Shown here in pieces: positions 7,463-15,661 of a stretch of DNA of 38,782 nucleotides. The translations under genes and the position numbers were made by a program. The notes beneath the pieces are model-generated. The model saw nothing but the letters and a program-made list of their open reading frames with translations, had not been told where the DNA came from and did not search any database. The number at the start of each line of letters is the position of its first letter. The stretch's first letter is position 1. The stretch is from a bacterium. Lineage in GTDB: Bacteria; Krumholzibacteriota; Krumholzibacteriia; JACNKJ01. The DNA is taken from contig VGXI01000008.1 of the NCBI GenBank assembly GCA_016873475.1, positions 1 to 38,782 of the forward strand, in the 5' to 3' direction.

Positions 7463-8551
7463 ATGTCCGTGCCGCCGATCGCGATCAGGGCCGTCCACCA
7501 CGTGGAGATCTGGGCGGGCAACGCCAAGCAGGCTGCCTACTACTACCGCAAGGGCTTCGGCTTCAGCCAAATCGCCTACGCCGGCCTCGAGACCGGCCTC
7601 CAGGATCGCACCTCCTACTGCCTCGCCGAGGGCAAGGTCAGACTCGTGCTCAGTTCGCCCCTAGCGCCCGACGGCGTGATGGGCCAGTTCCTCGACCGCC
7701 ACGGCGACGGCGTGCGCGACATCGCCTTCCTCGTCGACGACGCCGACGCCGCCTTCGCGCTCGCCGTCGCGCGCGGCGCGGAGCCCCTGCAGGCGCCCAT
7801 CGACCGCAGCGACGAGCACGGCAGCGTTCGCCACGCCGCCATCCACACCTACGGCGACGTCGTGCACAGCTTCATCTCCTTGAAGGACTACCAGGGCTGC
7901 TTCCTGCCGGGCTATCGCGAGCAGCGCCTCGAGGAGGCGGGCTTCGGTTTCAAGCTGATCGACCACATCGTGGGCAATGTCGAAGAAGGCAAGATGGACT
8001 ACTGGCGCGAGTGGTACGAGCGCGTGCTCGGCTGGACGCAGTTCCTCTCCTTCGACGACAAGGACATCTCCACCGAGTTCACGGCGCTGCGCTCGAGGGT
8101 GATGGCGAGCCCGACGGCCAACATTCGCTTTCCGATCAACGAGCCGGCCAAGGGCCTCAAGAAGAGCCAGATCGACGAGTACCTCGAGTTCAACGGTGGG
8201 GCGGGCTCACAGCACATCGCGCTGCTCACGGGCGACATCATCGCGACGGTGAGCAAGCTGAAGGCGGCCGGCATCGACTTCTTGACGGTGCCGGGGAGCT
8301 ACTACGACGCCCTGCCGCAGCGGATCGGAGCGATCGACGAGGAGCTCAGCGTGCTCGCCAAGCTGGGCGTTCTCGTCGATCGCGATGACAAGGGCTACCT
8401 GCTGCAGCTCTTCACGAAGCCGGTCGAAGACCGGCCGACGCTCTTCATCGAGATCATCCAGCGCAAGGGCAGCAACAGCTTCGGCAAGGGCAACTTCCGG
8501 GCGCTCTTCGAGTCGATCGAGCGCGAGCAGGCCAAGCGCGGCACGCTCTAG
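7463..8551 (+). CDS. hppD: 4-hydroxyphenylpyruvate dioxygenase
   Basis: The 362-aa enzyme converts 4-hydroxyphenylpyruvate to homogentisate with loss of CO2, using Fe(II) and O2. It has two vicinal-oxygen-chelate domains. The N-terminal one begins AVHHVEIWAGNAKQAAYYY. The catalytic C-terminal one begins KLIDHIVGNVEEGKMDYW. The iron ligands are H168, H251 (GSQHIAL) and E330 (LFIEIIQR). Product-site features are also present, such as SFGKGNFRALFESIE near the end. GGGAG lies before ATG 7463. The next genes carry out later steps of tyrosine breakdown, so this is a genuine catabolic HPPD and not a hydroxymandelate synthase. Confidence 0.96.
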   Translation: MSVPPIAIRAVHHVEIWAGNAKQAAYYYRKGFGFSQIAYAGLETGLQDRTSYCLAEGKVRLVLSSPLAPDGVMGQFLDRHGDGVRDIAFLVDDADAAFALAVARGAEPLQAPIDRSDEHGSVRHAAIHTYGDVVHSFISLKDYQGCFLPGYREQRLEEAGFGFKLIDHIVGNVEEGKMDYWREWYERVLGWTQFLSFDDKDISTEFTALRSRVMASPTANIRFPINEPAKGLKKSQIDEYLEFNGGAGSQHIALLTGDIIATVSKLKAAGIDFLTVPGSYYDALPQRIGAIDEELSVLAKLGVLVDRDDKGYLLQLFTKPVEDRPTLFIEIIQRKGSNSFGKGNFRALFESIEREQAKRGTL

Positions 8552-8592
8552 CGGGCCCCGCGCGGGGGGCGACGAGGCAGGGAGGGCAGCCG

Positions 8593-9510
8593 ATGCGGCT
8601 CTTCAACTACGAGCGGAGCGGCGAAGCGCGCAGCGGCCTCTGGCTGAACGGGCGCGGCTACGATCTCGAGGCGCTGCTGGGCGAGGACTGCGGTGGCCCG
8701 CTCGGCCCGCGCAATCTCGGCAGCTTGCCGGCCTGGCAAGCCCGGCTGGCCGAGCGCGCGCCGACGGTCCCGCCCCTGCCCACGACGGGCTGGCGCTGGC
8801 TACCGCCGCTTCTGCCCGCGGCGAGCTTTCGCGACTTCTACGCCTTCGAGACGCACGTCCGGCAGGCCCGCGCGCGGCGCGGCCTCGAGGTGCCGGCGGC
8901 CTGGTACCGCTTCCCGGTCTTCTACTTCTCGAATCCGCACGCGCTCTTCGGCCACGAGGCGGAGATCCCCCTGCCGCCGGACGCCGCCGAGGAATGGCTG
9001 GACTTCGAGCTCGAGATCGGCGCCGTGCTCGGCGCCGGCGGGCGCGACCTGACGCCGGCCGCCGCCGAGGCGCTGATCGCCGGCTACTGCGTGCTCAACG
9101 ACTGGAGCGCGCGACGCGTGCAGCGCGACGAAATGAGCGTCGGCCTCGGTCCGGCCAAGGGCAAGGACTTCGCGACCTCGCTCGGGCCCTTCCTCGTCAC
9201 GCCGGACGAGCTGGCCGACCGCCGGCAAGGCAAGGGCTATGCGCTCACGATGGTCGCGCGCCGTGGCGGCCGCGAGCTGTGCCGCGCCAGCTGGGACAGC
9301 ATCCACTACTCCTTCGGCGAGATGATCAGCCGCGCCTCGCAGGGCGTCGATCTGCTGCCGGGCGAGCTCTTCGGCAGCGGCACCGTCGGCGGGGGCTGCA
9401 TCCTCGAGCTTGGCGAGGAAGCGGCCGGCGGCTGGCTGGCGCCCGGCGATCGCGTGGAGCTGGAGATCGAGCGCCTGGGCACCCTCACAGGGACGATCGC
9501 CGCGTCCTGA
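8593..9510 (+). CDS. Fumarylacetoacetate hydrolase-family protein
   Basis: The 305-aa protein starts MRLFNYERSGEARSGLWLNG and has the FAH core: FRDFYAFETHVRQARARRG, FYFSNPHALFG, a metal-binding WLDFELEIGAVLG, YCVLNDWSARRVQ, GPAKGKDFATSLGP and GTVGGGCILE. These carry the acidic metal ligands and the conserved Lys of the family. In this setting it probably cleaves fumarylacetoacetate to fumarate and acetoacetate, the last step of tyrosine degradation. The family is broad, and other beta-diketone substrates are possible. GGGAGGG lies just before ATG 8593. No maleylacetoacetate isomerase gene is seen nearby. Confidence 0.9.
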   Translation: MRLFNYERSGEARSGLWLNGRGYDLEALLGEDCGGPLGPRNLGSLPAWQARLAERAPTVPPLPTTGWRWLPPLLPAASFRDFYAFETHVRQARARRGLEVPAAWYRFPVFYFSNPHALFGHEAEIPLPPDAAEEWLDFELEIGAVLGAGGRDLTPAAAEALIAGYCVLNDWSARRVQRDEMSVGLGPAKGKDFATSLGPFLVTPDELADRRQGKGYALTMVARRGGRELCRASWDSIHYSFGEMISRASQGVDLLPGELFGSGTVGGGCILELGEEAAGGWLAPGDRVELEIERLGTLTGTIAAS

Positions 9511-9521
9511 ACCGCCGCCGG

Positions 9522-9550
9522 TTTACAAGCCGGGTCGATTCGGGCACACT
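9522..9550 (+). promoter_or_regulatory. Possible internal promoter before homogentisate dioxygenase
   Basis: TTTACA (9522-9527), a 17-base spacer and CACACT (9545-9550) precede ATG 9587 by 37 bases. The -35 box is good, the -10 box weak. Confidence 0.3.
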
Positions 9551-9586
9551 CTCCCCACTGCCCCCCTCTCAACCACGGAGATCGCC

Positions 9587-10738
9587 ATGCCCTTCTACCA
9601 CCGACTGGGGACGATCCCCCGCAAGCGCCACGTCGTCTTCAAGGGCGAGGGCGGCGCCTTCCACTACGAGCACCTGATGGGCAACAAGGGCTTCACGGGC
9701 CCCGCCTCGCTGATGTACCACCTGCGCCGGCCGACCTGCCTGCGCGAGGTGCGCCTGCGCGGGCCGCTCGTCTGGGAAGCCGATCCGGATCTGCGCCTGC
9801 GGCCGCGCCACCTGCGCCTGCACCGGCTGCCCGCAGGCGGCAGCCCGACGCTCGATCGCCGGCCCATCCTCTTCAATCGCGAGGTCGCCGTCTCCTTCGC
9901 GCAGCCGGATCGCCCCGACGAGCACTTCTATCGCAACGCCCAGGGCGACGAGCTGATCTTCATCGCCGAGGGCGGCGGCCGCCTCGAGTCGACGCTCGGC
10001 TCGCTGGCCCTGCGCGCGGGCGACTACGTGGTAATCCCGCGCGGCATCATCCACCGCTTCGCGCTCGAGGGCCCGGCGCGCCTTTTGATCATCGAGTCGG
10101 CGGGGGCGGTGGAGACACCCCACCGCTATCGCAACGAGTTTGGCCAGCTCCTCGAGCACAGCCCCTTCTGCGAGCGCGACGTTCGCGGTCCGGAGCGGCT
10201 GGACACGGTGGACGAGCCGGGCGAGTTCGTCGTCCTCACCAAGCAGTACAACGCGCTGCACGAGGTGGTGATGGCGCACCACCCCTTCGACGTCGTCGGC
10301 TGGGACGGCTACTACTTCCCCTGGGCTTTCAACATCGGCGACTTCGAGCCGATCGTCGGCAGCCTGCACCAGCCGCCGCCGGTGCACCAGACCTTCCAGG
10401 GCGATGGCTTCGTGATCTGCTCCTTCGTGTCGCGGCTCTACGACTTCCACCCCGCGGCCATTCCGGCGCCCTACAACCACAGCAACGCGATGTCCGACGA
10501 GGTGCTCTACTACGCGAAGTCCGAGTTCATGAGCCGCAAGGGCATCGAGTACGGCTCGCTGACCCTGCATCCCGATGGCATACCGCACGGCCCGCATCCC
10601 GGCACGATGGAGAAGTCGATCGGCGCCCAGCGCACGAAGGAGCTGGCCGTGATGCTGGACACCTTCCGTCCCCTGCGCGTCGCCAAGCCGGCGCTCGCCG
10701 TGGAGGATGCAGACTACCTCACGAGCTGGCTGGAGTAA
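9587..10738 (+). CDS. hmgA: Homogentisate 1,2-dioxygenase
   Basis: The 383-aa enzyme opens the aromatic ring of homogentisate to maleylacetoacetate. It begins MPFYHRLGTIPRKRHVVFKG. The cupin core includes GDELIFIAEGGG and GDYVVIPRGIIHRF. The C-terminal iron site follows: H298 in PYNHSNAMSDE, E305 and H334 in HPDGIPHGPHPG. It is shorter than the eukaryotic and proteobacterial enzymes (around 430-445 residues) and belongs to the compact bacterial branch. A CGGAG ribosome site precedes ATG 9587. It is five bases from the following flavin-reductase-like gene, so the two are co-translated. Confidence 0.94.
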   Translation: MPFYHRLGTIPRKRHVVFKGEGGAFHYEHLMGNKGFTGPASLMYHLRRPTCLREVRLRGPLVWEADPDLRLRPRHLRLHRLPAGGSPTLDRRPILFNREVAVSFAQPDRPDEHFYRNAQGDELIFIAEGGGRLESTLGSLALRAGDYVVIPRGIIHRFALEGPARLLIIESAGAVETPHRYRNEFGQLLEHSPFCERDVRGPERLDTVDEPGEFVVLTKQYNALHEVVMAHHPFDVVGWDGYYFPWAFNIGDFEPIVGSLHQPPPVHQTFQGDGFVICSFVSRLYDFHPAAIPAPYNHSNAMSDEVLYYAKSEFMSRKGIEYGSLTLHPDGIPHGPHPGTMEKSIGAQRTKELAVMLDTFRPLRVAKPALAVEDADYLTSWLE

Positions 10739-10743
10739 GCGCC

Positions 10744-11364
10744 ATGGTGGGTTTCGATCTGGGTGAGATGGACCGTCGCGACAGCTATCAGCTCCTCACG
10801 CGCATCGTCGGTCCGCGGCCCATCGCCTTCGTGAGCTGCCTCGACCCCGCCGGGCGCGGCAACCTGGCGCCCTTCTCCTACTTCAATCTGGGCGGCCTCA
10901 ACCCGCCCAGCCTCGTCTTCTGCGCGACGAACACGCGCGACGGCCGCGTCAAAGACACCGTGCGCAACGTCGAGACCACGGGCGAGTTCGTGGTCAACAT
11001 GGTGACGCGCGCGATGGCCGATCGCATGAACCAGGCCTCCTGGAGCTATCCGCCCGATGTGGACGAGTTCGACGCCGCCGGCTTCGCGCGCGCCGCCGCG
11101 CTGCGCGTGAAGCCGCCGCGCGTGGCCGAGAGCCCCGTGGCGATCGAGTGCCGCCTGCACCGCATCGTGCGCCATGGCGAGGGGCCGCTGGCGAGCAACT
11201 ACGTCATCGGGGAGGCGCTCTACGTGCACATCGCCGAGAGCGTGCTGGGGCCCGTGGGGCCGGATGCGCGCAAGCTCGATCTGATCGGGCGTCTGGGCGA
11301 TGACTGGTACGTGCACGTCGCGGGCGAGGCGCTCTTCGAGCTACCCCGCCCCACAGGCGGCTAG
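10744..11364 (+). CDS. Flavin reductase-like (FMN-binding split barrel) protein
   Basis: The 206-aa protein has the flavoredoxin/flavin-reductase pattern: YQLLTRIVGPRPIAFVSCLDPAGRGNLAPFSYFNLGGLNPPSLVFC and then KDTVRNVETTGEFVVNMVTR. These residues form the FMN-binding split barrel. Homologues are common beside aromatic-ring degradation genes. Their exact job there is not settled; reducing flavin or acting as a dehydrogenase on an intermediate have been suggested. It follows the homogentisate dioxygenase by five bases and ends the operon, 16 bases before the convergent membrane operon. Confidence 0.88.
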   Translation: MVGFDLGEMDRRDSYQLLTRIVGPRPIAFVSCLDPAGRGNLAPFSYFNLGGLNPPSLVFCATNTRDGRVKDTVRNVETTGEFVVNMVTRAMADRMNQASWSYPPDVDEFDAAGFARAAALRVKPPRVAESPVAIECRLHRIVRHGEGPLASNYVIGEALYVHIAESVLGPVGPDARKLDLIGRLGDDWYVHVAGEALFELPRPTGG

Positions 11365-11380
11365 CGCCCGCACGCGGCTG

Positions 11381-12016
11381 CTAGAACAGGCTGCCCCAGA
11401 GCGAAACGAAGTAGTCCCGCATGAAGATGACCCGCTGGACGAGCAGGGCGACGCGACCCATCACGGTCAGGCCGAAGCCCGCGCCGAAGCCGATCATCAG
11501 CGTGTAGATGCCCGTGCGCGACATCACGCCCAGCACGCCGGTGTGCGGCCGCGAGAAGAAGAAGTAGGCGAGCGCGCAAACCACCCCGATCAGCGCCAGG
11601 GTGAAGTTCACGGCGGGCCAGAAGCCCGCCACCGGGCGGATCGTCCCCTCCACCTGCAGGAAGATCGCCGTCTTGAAGGCGAGCGGGATGAAGATGCCCG
11701 TCGAGATGCCCACGTAGAAGCCGAGCGCGTAGCGGCTCACCCAGCCCAGGCGGGGCGACAGGCGGAACCACATGAGGAGTCCCAGCAGCACCGGCACGAG
11801 GTAGTACCACTTCTGCTCGTAGACGATGGGGACGATCACCTTGTCGCGGAAACCCTGGTGATAGAGGAGCATCGTCCAGTAGCCGGTGGTCACGCCCACC
11901 CAGAGCCGCTCGGCAAACTTATAGAAGGGATTGTCCGCATAGAGGAAGGAGAACACGGCCAGCGTTAGGAAGACGGCCCCGCCTTGCCAGAGCAGCGTGC
12001 CCCAGTTCGCTTCCAC
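11381..12016 (-). CDS. Polytopic membrane protein, fourth gene of an unfamiliar membrane operon
   Basis: The 211-aa protein starts at GTG 12016 (VEANWGTLLWQGG), after a GGAGGG site and only two bases beyond the previous stop. Hydrophobic segments suggest five or six membrane helices: GAVFLTLAVFSFLYA, VGVTTGYWTMLLY, YYLVPVLLGLLMWF, LGFYVGISTGIFIPLAFKTAIF, AVNFTLALIGVVCALAYFFF and a Gly-rich GIYTLMIGFGAGFGLTVMGRVALL. I do not recognise the family. Tight spacing with the three upstream membrane genes argues that the products form one complex. Confidence 0.75.
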   Translation of the reverse strand: MEANWGTLLWQGGAVFLTLAVFSFLYADNPFYKFAERLWVGVTTGYWTMLLYHQGFRDKVIVPIVYEQKWYYLVPVLLGLLMWFRLSPRLGWVSRYALGFYVGISTGIFIPLAFKTAIFLQVEGTIRPVAGFWPAVNFTLALIGVVCALAYFFFSRPHTGVLGVMSRTGIYTLMIGFGAGFGLTVMGRVALLVQRVIFMRDYFVSLWGSLF

Positions 12017-12018
12017 GG

Positions 12019-12861
12019 CTACCGCCCTCCCGCGTGCGCGCGTCGCTGGGCGATGTAGCCCACGTTGGCGACGATCATGGCGATGATGATGAGCAGGTGG
12101 CTCGTCACCTGGTAGGGCATGCCGCGCGAGGCTTGGCCCGGCCGCTCGCGGAGGCTCTCGTACTCGGCGGCGCCCTTGACTCCCGGCAGCAGTCCGAAGA
12201 TCTGTCCCGACTGGAGATAGGGGTAGTAATCGGAGGCCATCACGCCGGTGACGCCCAAGGCCACCGGCACGCCGTACTTGGCATTGCCGTACTGGATCCA
12301 CATGTCGGCCACGTTGCCGCCCGCCAGCGAGACGACGCAGGCGACGTCGCTGAAGTTGTGGATGTCCTGCATCATCGGGATCGCGTCGACCGCGGTGCCA
12401 TAGTAGTCCGTCGGGAAGGGCACGCGGTAGTCGCTCCCCATGGCGAGAATCGTGATCGCCGGGTAGGGCTTGTAGCCGAGGAAGGCGTAGTGGACGTCGC
12501 GCTGCTTGCCGTGCTCCGTGGCGACACGCGTGACCAGCTCATCGACCATCGCCGGCCCGAACTGCGAGAGCGCCGTGATCACGAGGCGCAGGTCCTTGTC
12601 GAAGCACTGGTGGAGGATGGCTTCGGCCATGGGCTGAAGCTCGGCGAGCGTACTCGGATCGTAGTCGATGGCGAGATGGATGACCCCGCCCGCCGGCTGG
12701 GCTTCGATGGCCTCGTGCACGGCCCGCACCTCACCCGAGATGCCCACCGGCACCGTGAAGGGGCGCACCGCCGGCACGATGACCACCAGGGCCATCAGGA
12801 CGTAGATCCAGCGCCGATCGATATTGAGCAGCCGGTCGTACCAGGCCATGCCGTCTCTCAT
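12019..12861 (-). CDS. Membrane protein with a large soluble domain between two helices
   Basis: The 280-aa protein has one helix near the N-terminus (WIYVLMALVVIVPAVRPF), a soluble alpha/beta-looking domain of about 190 residues (GGVIHLAIDYDPSTLAELQP, DLRLVITALSQFGPAMVDEL) and a C-terminal helix (HLLIIIAMIVANVGYI). ATG 12861 lies nine bases after GAGGAG; GTG 12867 is an alternative. The end of its soluble domain (GVTGVMASDYYPYLQSGQ) resembles the matching part of the operon's first gene (FFVAATDYTLIGEELY), which hints at shared ancestry. No enzyme motif was recognised. Function unknown. Confidence 0.75.
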   Translation of the reverse strand: MRDGMAWYDRLLNIDRRWIYVLMALVVIVPAVRPFTVPVGISGEVRAVHEAIEAQPAGGVIHLAIDYDPSTLAELQPMAEAILHQCFDKDLRLVITALSQFGPAMVDELVTRVATEHGKQRDVHYAFLGYKPYPAITILAMGSDYRVPFPTDYYGTAVDAIPMMQDIHNFSDVACVVSLAGGNVADMWIQYGNAKYGVPVALGVTGVMASDYYPYLQSGQIFGLLPGVKGAAEYESLRERPGQASRGMPYQVTSHLLIIIAMIVANVGYIAQRRAHAGGR

Positions 12862-12889
12862 GCGCACACGCTCCTCGTCGCCGCAGGCC

Positions 12890-13513
12890 TCACTTGTCGC
12901 CTCCCATGTAGCCCCGCTCGATGCCGAGGATGATCTTCATGCTGTAGGAGATGGCGCCGAGGCCGACGCCGATGATGATCGCCCGCTTGGAGGCCATGTT
13001 CGGCACGGCCAGGATCCACTGCACGAGGCTGCTGTTCCAGCTCGAGAACGGCTCGGGCAAGGGCACGATGCGCAGCATCACGATGAAGGCCGTCACCAGG
13101 AGCACCGTGGCCAGCCAGGTGCGCACGCGGAAGGCGCGATAGGCGGCGCTGGCGATGTAGAAGGCCAGCATCGAGAAGATCGTCGCCTGGCAGGGGATCA
13201 TCACGTAGCTGAACAGGTTCTGGGCGAGGCTGTCCGGGCCGCTGTCGCGCCTGAAGTTGGCGATGGCCATCACCAGGAAGCCGACAATCGTGACGATCGC
13301 ATAGAAGCGCTCCCGCGGGTCCTTGCGCGCCTTGATCACCGTGCCCCGCATCAGCGAGAAGATGCCGAGCGGCAGCGCCAGGATGCCGATCACGATCACG
13401 AAGTCATTGGCGTAGGTGAAGAGGAACTCCGAGGCCGCATGGGGCACGAAGAACTGCAGCACCATGATGAGGCCCGTCACGAACACGATCAGGATGGGTA
13501 TCTGCTTCTTCAT
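12890..13513 (-). CDS. Polytopic membrane protein, second gene of the membrane operon
   Basis: The 207-aa protein begins MKKQIPILIVFVTGLIMVLQFFV and shows about six membrane segments: FVIVIGILALPLGIFSLM, FYAIVTIVGFLVMAIANF, FSYVMIPCQATIFSMLAFYIASAAY, WLATVLLVTAFIVMLRIV and AIIIGVGLGAISYSMKIILG. A basic loop (RGTVIKARKDPRERF) probably faces the cytoplasm. It starts six bases after the first gene's stop. No named family was recognised. Its position between two single-domain membrane proteins and another polytopic protein suggests a channel or scaffold subunit. Confidence 0.75.
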   Translation of the reverse strand: MKKQIPILIVFVTGLIMVLQFFVPHAASEFLFTYANDFVIVIGILALPLGIFSLMRGTVIKARKDPRERFYAIVTIVGFLVMAIANFRRDSGPDSLAQNLFSYVMIPCQATIFSMLAFYIASAAYRAFRVRTWLATVLLVTAFIVMLRIVPLPEPFSSWNSSLVQWILAVPNMASKRAIIIGVGLGAISYSMKIILGIERGYMGGDK

Positions 13514-13519
13514 GGCGCC

Positions 13520-14740
13520 TCAGACGGGTGTGCGCACGAGACGGAGGATGCCGTCCCAGTGCGCCAGGGTCAGGGCGAGAATTCCCGCAATGATGATCAG
13601 GATGATGGCGAGCTTGGCGTAGTCCTGCGCCTTGAGCGGACCGAGCTGGGCCGGCGCCCGCGAGAGATAGGCGCTGGCCGCGTAGAGCTCCTCCCCGATC
13701 AGGGTGTAGTCCGTGGCGGCGACGAAGAAGGGAATCTGCGAAACCTGATCGGTGCCGGAGATCTGGATCGCGCCCGTGCCGCTGCCCGTCTCGGCGAGGA
13801 GCAGGCTCTCGGCGTGGAAGATGCCCATGTAGAAGCAGGTCGCCGGTTTCTCGCGCCGCATGATGCCGTTGACCGCGGCGACGTAGGGGAACTGCATCGC
13901 GGACACGTAGCTGATGTTGTCGGCGCGATACACTTCCGGGCGCCCGGCCTGCGTGTAGGCTTCCTTGACCACCTCCTGGCCCATGGCCAGCATGACGGGG
14001 TCGTTGACGGGCACCAGGATCGGCGTCTGGTACTCCGCCGTGCGCCGGGCCACGCGCGACAGGATCGTGTACCCGGCAATGGTGGCCACGTCGCCGGCGG
14101 TGCCCGTGCCGAGCACGTAGAGGATCGGCGTGCCCATCTCGGTGGCGCGGCCGATCGCCTCGTCCACGGCGCCGAGGCCGGGGATCGGGCGGATGTAGAG
14201 CTCCTTGCCGCGCCGCGCCGAATTGATGAACCAGGCGACCGCGCCGCCGAAGAGCAATACGGCGACGAGGATGTTCGTCTTGCCGCGGTGGAACCAGTTG
14301 CCCTTGCCGACGCCGGTGGCCGCTCCACTCCAGGCGGTCAGGCGACCGTCGCCGCTGCGGCCGCGCACGCGCAGATGGATCGGCTCGCCGCTGGCCACGA
14401 AGGCGGGATTCGGCTGCCCTTGGGCGCTGGCGTCCTCGTCGAAGTAGACGAAGTGCTCGCTGCCGCGCGGGGCGCTGCCGACCTGGAACCAGACCGAGTC
14501 CGGCGCCGTGGGACTCGGCCCGCGCCAGATCTCGTAGACCAGGAGCTCGGCATCGTCCGGGGCGACGGACCAGCGCGCGAGCACGCCGTGGCCGTTGTCG
14601 TCGGGGCTGTCGCCGACGCGCAGTCCGGTCGGCGGGCTGAGCAGGGGCGCGACGACGAGCGTGGAGTCCTGGGCGATGGCGGCGATGGGGTGGGAGAGAG
14701 CGATGAGAAGCGGGGCGAGCGAGAGCAGTCGCTGGAGCAC
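13520..14740 (-). CDS. Exported fibronectin-III-like, two-helix membrane protein of unknown function (DUF6754-like?)
   Basis: From GTG 14740 the 406-aa product opens with a good signal peptide (LQRLLSLAPLLIALSHPIAAIAQ). A beta-rich domain like fibronectin III follows (PPTGLRVGDSPDDNGHGVLARWS, YEIWRG), then a helix (TNILVAVLLFGGAVAWFI). A probably cytoplasmic alpha/beta domain comes next (TPILYVLGTGTAGDVATIAGYTILS through PFFVAATDYTLIGEELY), with a last helix (LAIILIIIAGILALTL). ATG 14809 would add 23 residues, but it has no ribosome site and lies in the predicted -10 box. From memory it resembles proteins labelled DUF6754, which I cannot confirm here. First gene of a four-gene operon. Confidence 0.75.
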   Translation of the reverse strand: MLQRLLSLAPLLIALSHPIAAIAQDSTLVVAPLLSPPTGLRVGDSPDDNGHGVLARWSVAPDDAELLVYEIWRGPSPTAPDSVWFQVGSAPRGSEHFVYFDEDASAQGQPNPAFVASGEPIHLRVRGRSGDGRLTAWSGAATGVGKGNWFHRGKTNILVAVLLFGGAVAWFINSARRGKELYIRPIPGLGAVDEAIGRATEMGTPILYVLGTGTAGDVATIAGYTILSRVARRTAEYQTPILVPVNDPVMLAMGQEVVKEAYTQAGRPEVYRADNISYVSAMQFPYVAAVNGIMRREKPATCFYMGIFHAESLLLAETGSGTGAIQISGTDQVSQIPFFVAATDYTLIGEELYAASAYLSRAPAQLGPLKAQDYAKLAIILIIIAGILALTLAHWDGILRLVRTPV

Positions 14741-14804
14741 GAACCCTGCCTTTCGGCGCCGCCCGGGAGCCCGCAGGGCGCGGGCGGCAGCATCCCAGGC
14801 GCGG

Positions 14805-14834
14805 ATCATGGCAGGCTATCCGCATCGCTGACAA
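14805..14834 (-). promoter_or_regulatory. Candidate promoter of the four-gene membrane operon
   Basis: On the minus strand TTGTCA (14834-14829), 18 bases and CATGAT (14810-14805) precede the GTG at 14740. The -10 box covers the alternative ATG 14809, which favours the shorter protein. The -35 box lies just past the terminator of the preceding operon. Confidence 0.35.
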
Positions 14835-14836
14835 GG

Positions 14837-14866
14837 AAAAAGCGGCGCCCCCGGCGGGAGCGCCGC
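14837..14866 (-). terminator. Intrinsic terminator of the ECF sigma operon
   Basis: An 11-bp stem, GCGGCGCTCCC with GGGGGCGCCGC (one G-U pair), is followed on the minus strand by TTTTT. It lies 18 bases after the stop of the exported protein gene at 14885 and separates that operon from the membrane operon. Confidence 0.8.
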
Positions 14867-14884
14867 CTGCGGCAGCGCGCTGAC

Positions 14885-15661
14885 TCAGGGCAGCCGATAG
14901 CGCACCGTGAGCGGCAGGCGCTCGCCGGCCGCATAGTAGCGCCGCCAGAAAATCAGCGGCGCGCCCGCGTGCTCGGCCTGGAAGCTGGGCGCGGGCTCGA
15001 CGGCGACGACCGTCGCGCCGGCGGGCAAGCGCAGCGTGCGGCTGACCAGGCGGTCCTCCGGGTAGTCGCCCGCGAAGCTGTAGACCCACTCCGCGCCGTC
15101 CTGCCGCGCGACGGCCTCGTCCCGGTAGCCGACGCTCAGCGCGAGCGGCGCGCGCGGCGCCGCGGGCACGGCCAGCGCGATGACGACCTGCGTGCGGCCG
15201 CCCTGCGTCTCGAGGCGCGGCGTCAGCGCGTTGCCGAAGGCGTCGCGCACCTGCATGCGCGCCGTGCGCTCGCGCTCCCAGTCGGCGACGCCCCAGCTCA
15301 CCTGCGTCAGCAGCTCGCGGCCCTCGTTGCGCGCCTCGAGCGTGGACCAGGAGGTGGCGCCGCCCGCGCGGTCCACGTCGTCGACGACCTGGGTGACCCA
15401 CAGCGGCTGCTGCGCATCGTAGGCCGGCAGCACCGCACTGCCGTCCACGCTCGCGATCTGGCTCGCCGGCAGCTCGAGCATCACCGGCGCGCGACCCTCG
15501 CGGCCGTCGACCAGGTAGCGGCTCTCCTGCAAGGCGCGCAGGCGGCCCTCGATCACGCGGCCGTCCTTGAGGACGATCCGCGACGGGCTCGCGCTCGGCG
15601 CCCCGGCCCCGCCCGCGAGCAGCCACAGTCCCAGCAGCACGATCAGCGTGTTGCGCTTCAT
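14885..15661 (-). CDS. Exported protein of unknown function, target of the ECF operon
   Basis: The 258-aa protein starts MKRNTLIVLLGLWLLAGGAGAPS, a signal peptide. SRIVLKDGRVIEGRLRALQESRYLVDG follows, resembling the small beta motif found in many exported proteins of this type. The rest looks beta-rich, with QVSWGVADWERERTARMQVRDAFGN, VVIALAVPAAPRAPLALSVGYR and a C-terminal LPLTVRYRLP. The architecture suggests a surface or periplasmic stress protein; no catalytic motif was found. Its start overlaps the anti-sigma stop by four bases (ATGA), so the pair are co-translated. Confidence 0.75.
   Translation of the reverse strand: MKRNTLIVLLGLWLLAGGAGAPSASPSRIVLKDGRVIEGRLRALQESRYLVDGREGRAPVMLELPASQIASVDGSAVLPAYDAQQPLWVTQVVDDVDRAGGATSWSTLEARNEGRELLTQVSWGVADWERERTARMQVRDAFGNALTPRLETQGGRTQVVIALAVPAAPRAPLALSVGYRDEAVARQDGAEWVYSFAGDYPEDRLVSRTLRLPAGATVVAVEPAPSFQAEHAGAPLIFWRRYYAAGERLPLTVRYRLP

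Noticed and set aside
3976-8388. Very long open frame on the plus strand (over 1400 codons)
   Set aside because: It lies antisense to the pntA, porin and YceI genes and runs in a wrong frame through hppD. Its translation is low-complexity Arg/Ala/Gly sequence with no domain, a usual effect of high GC content.
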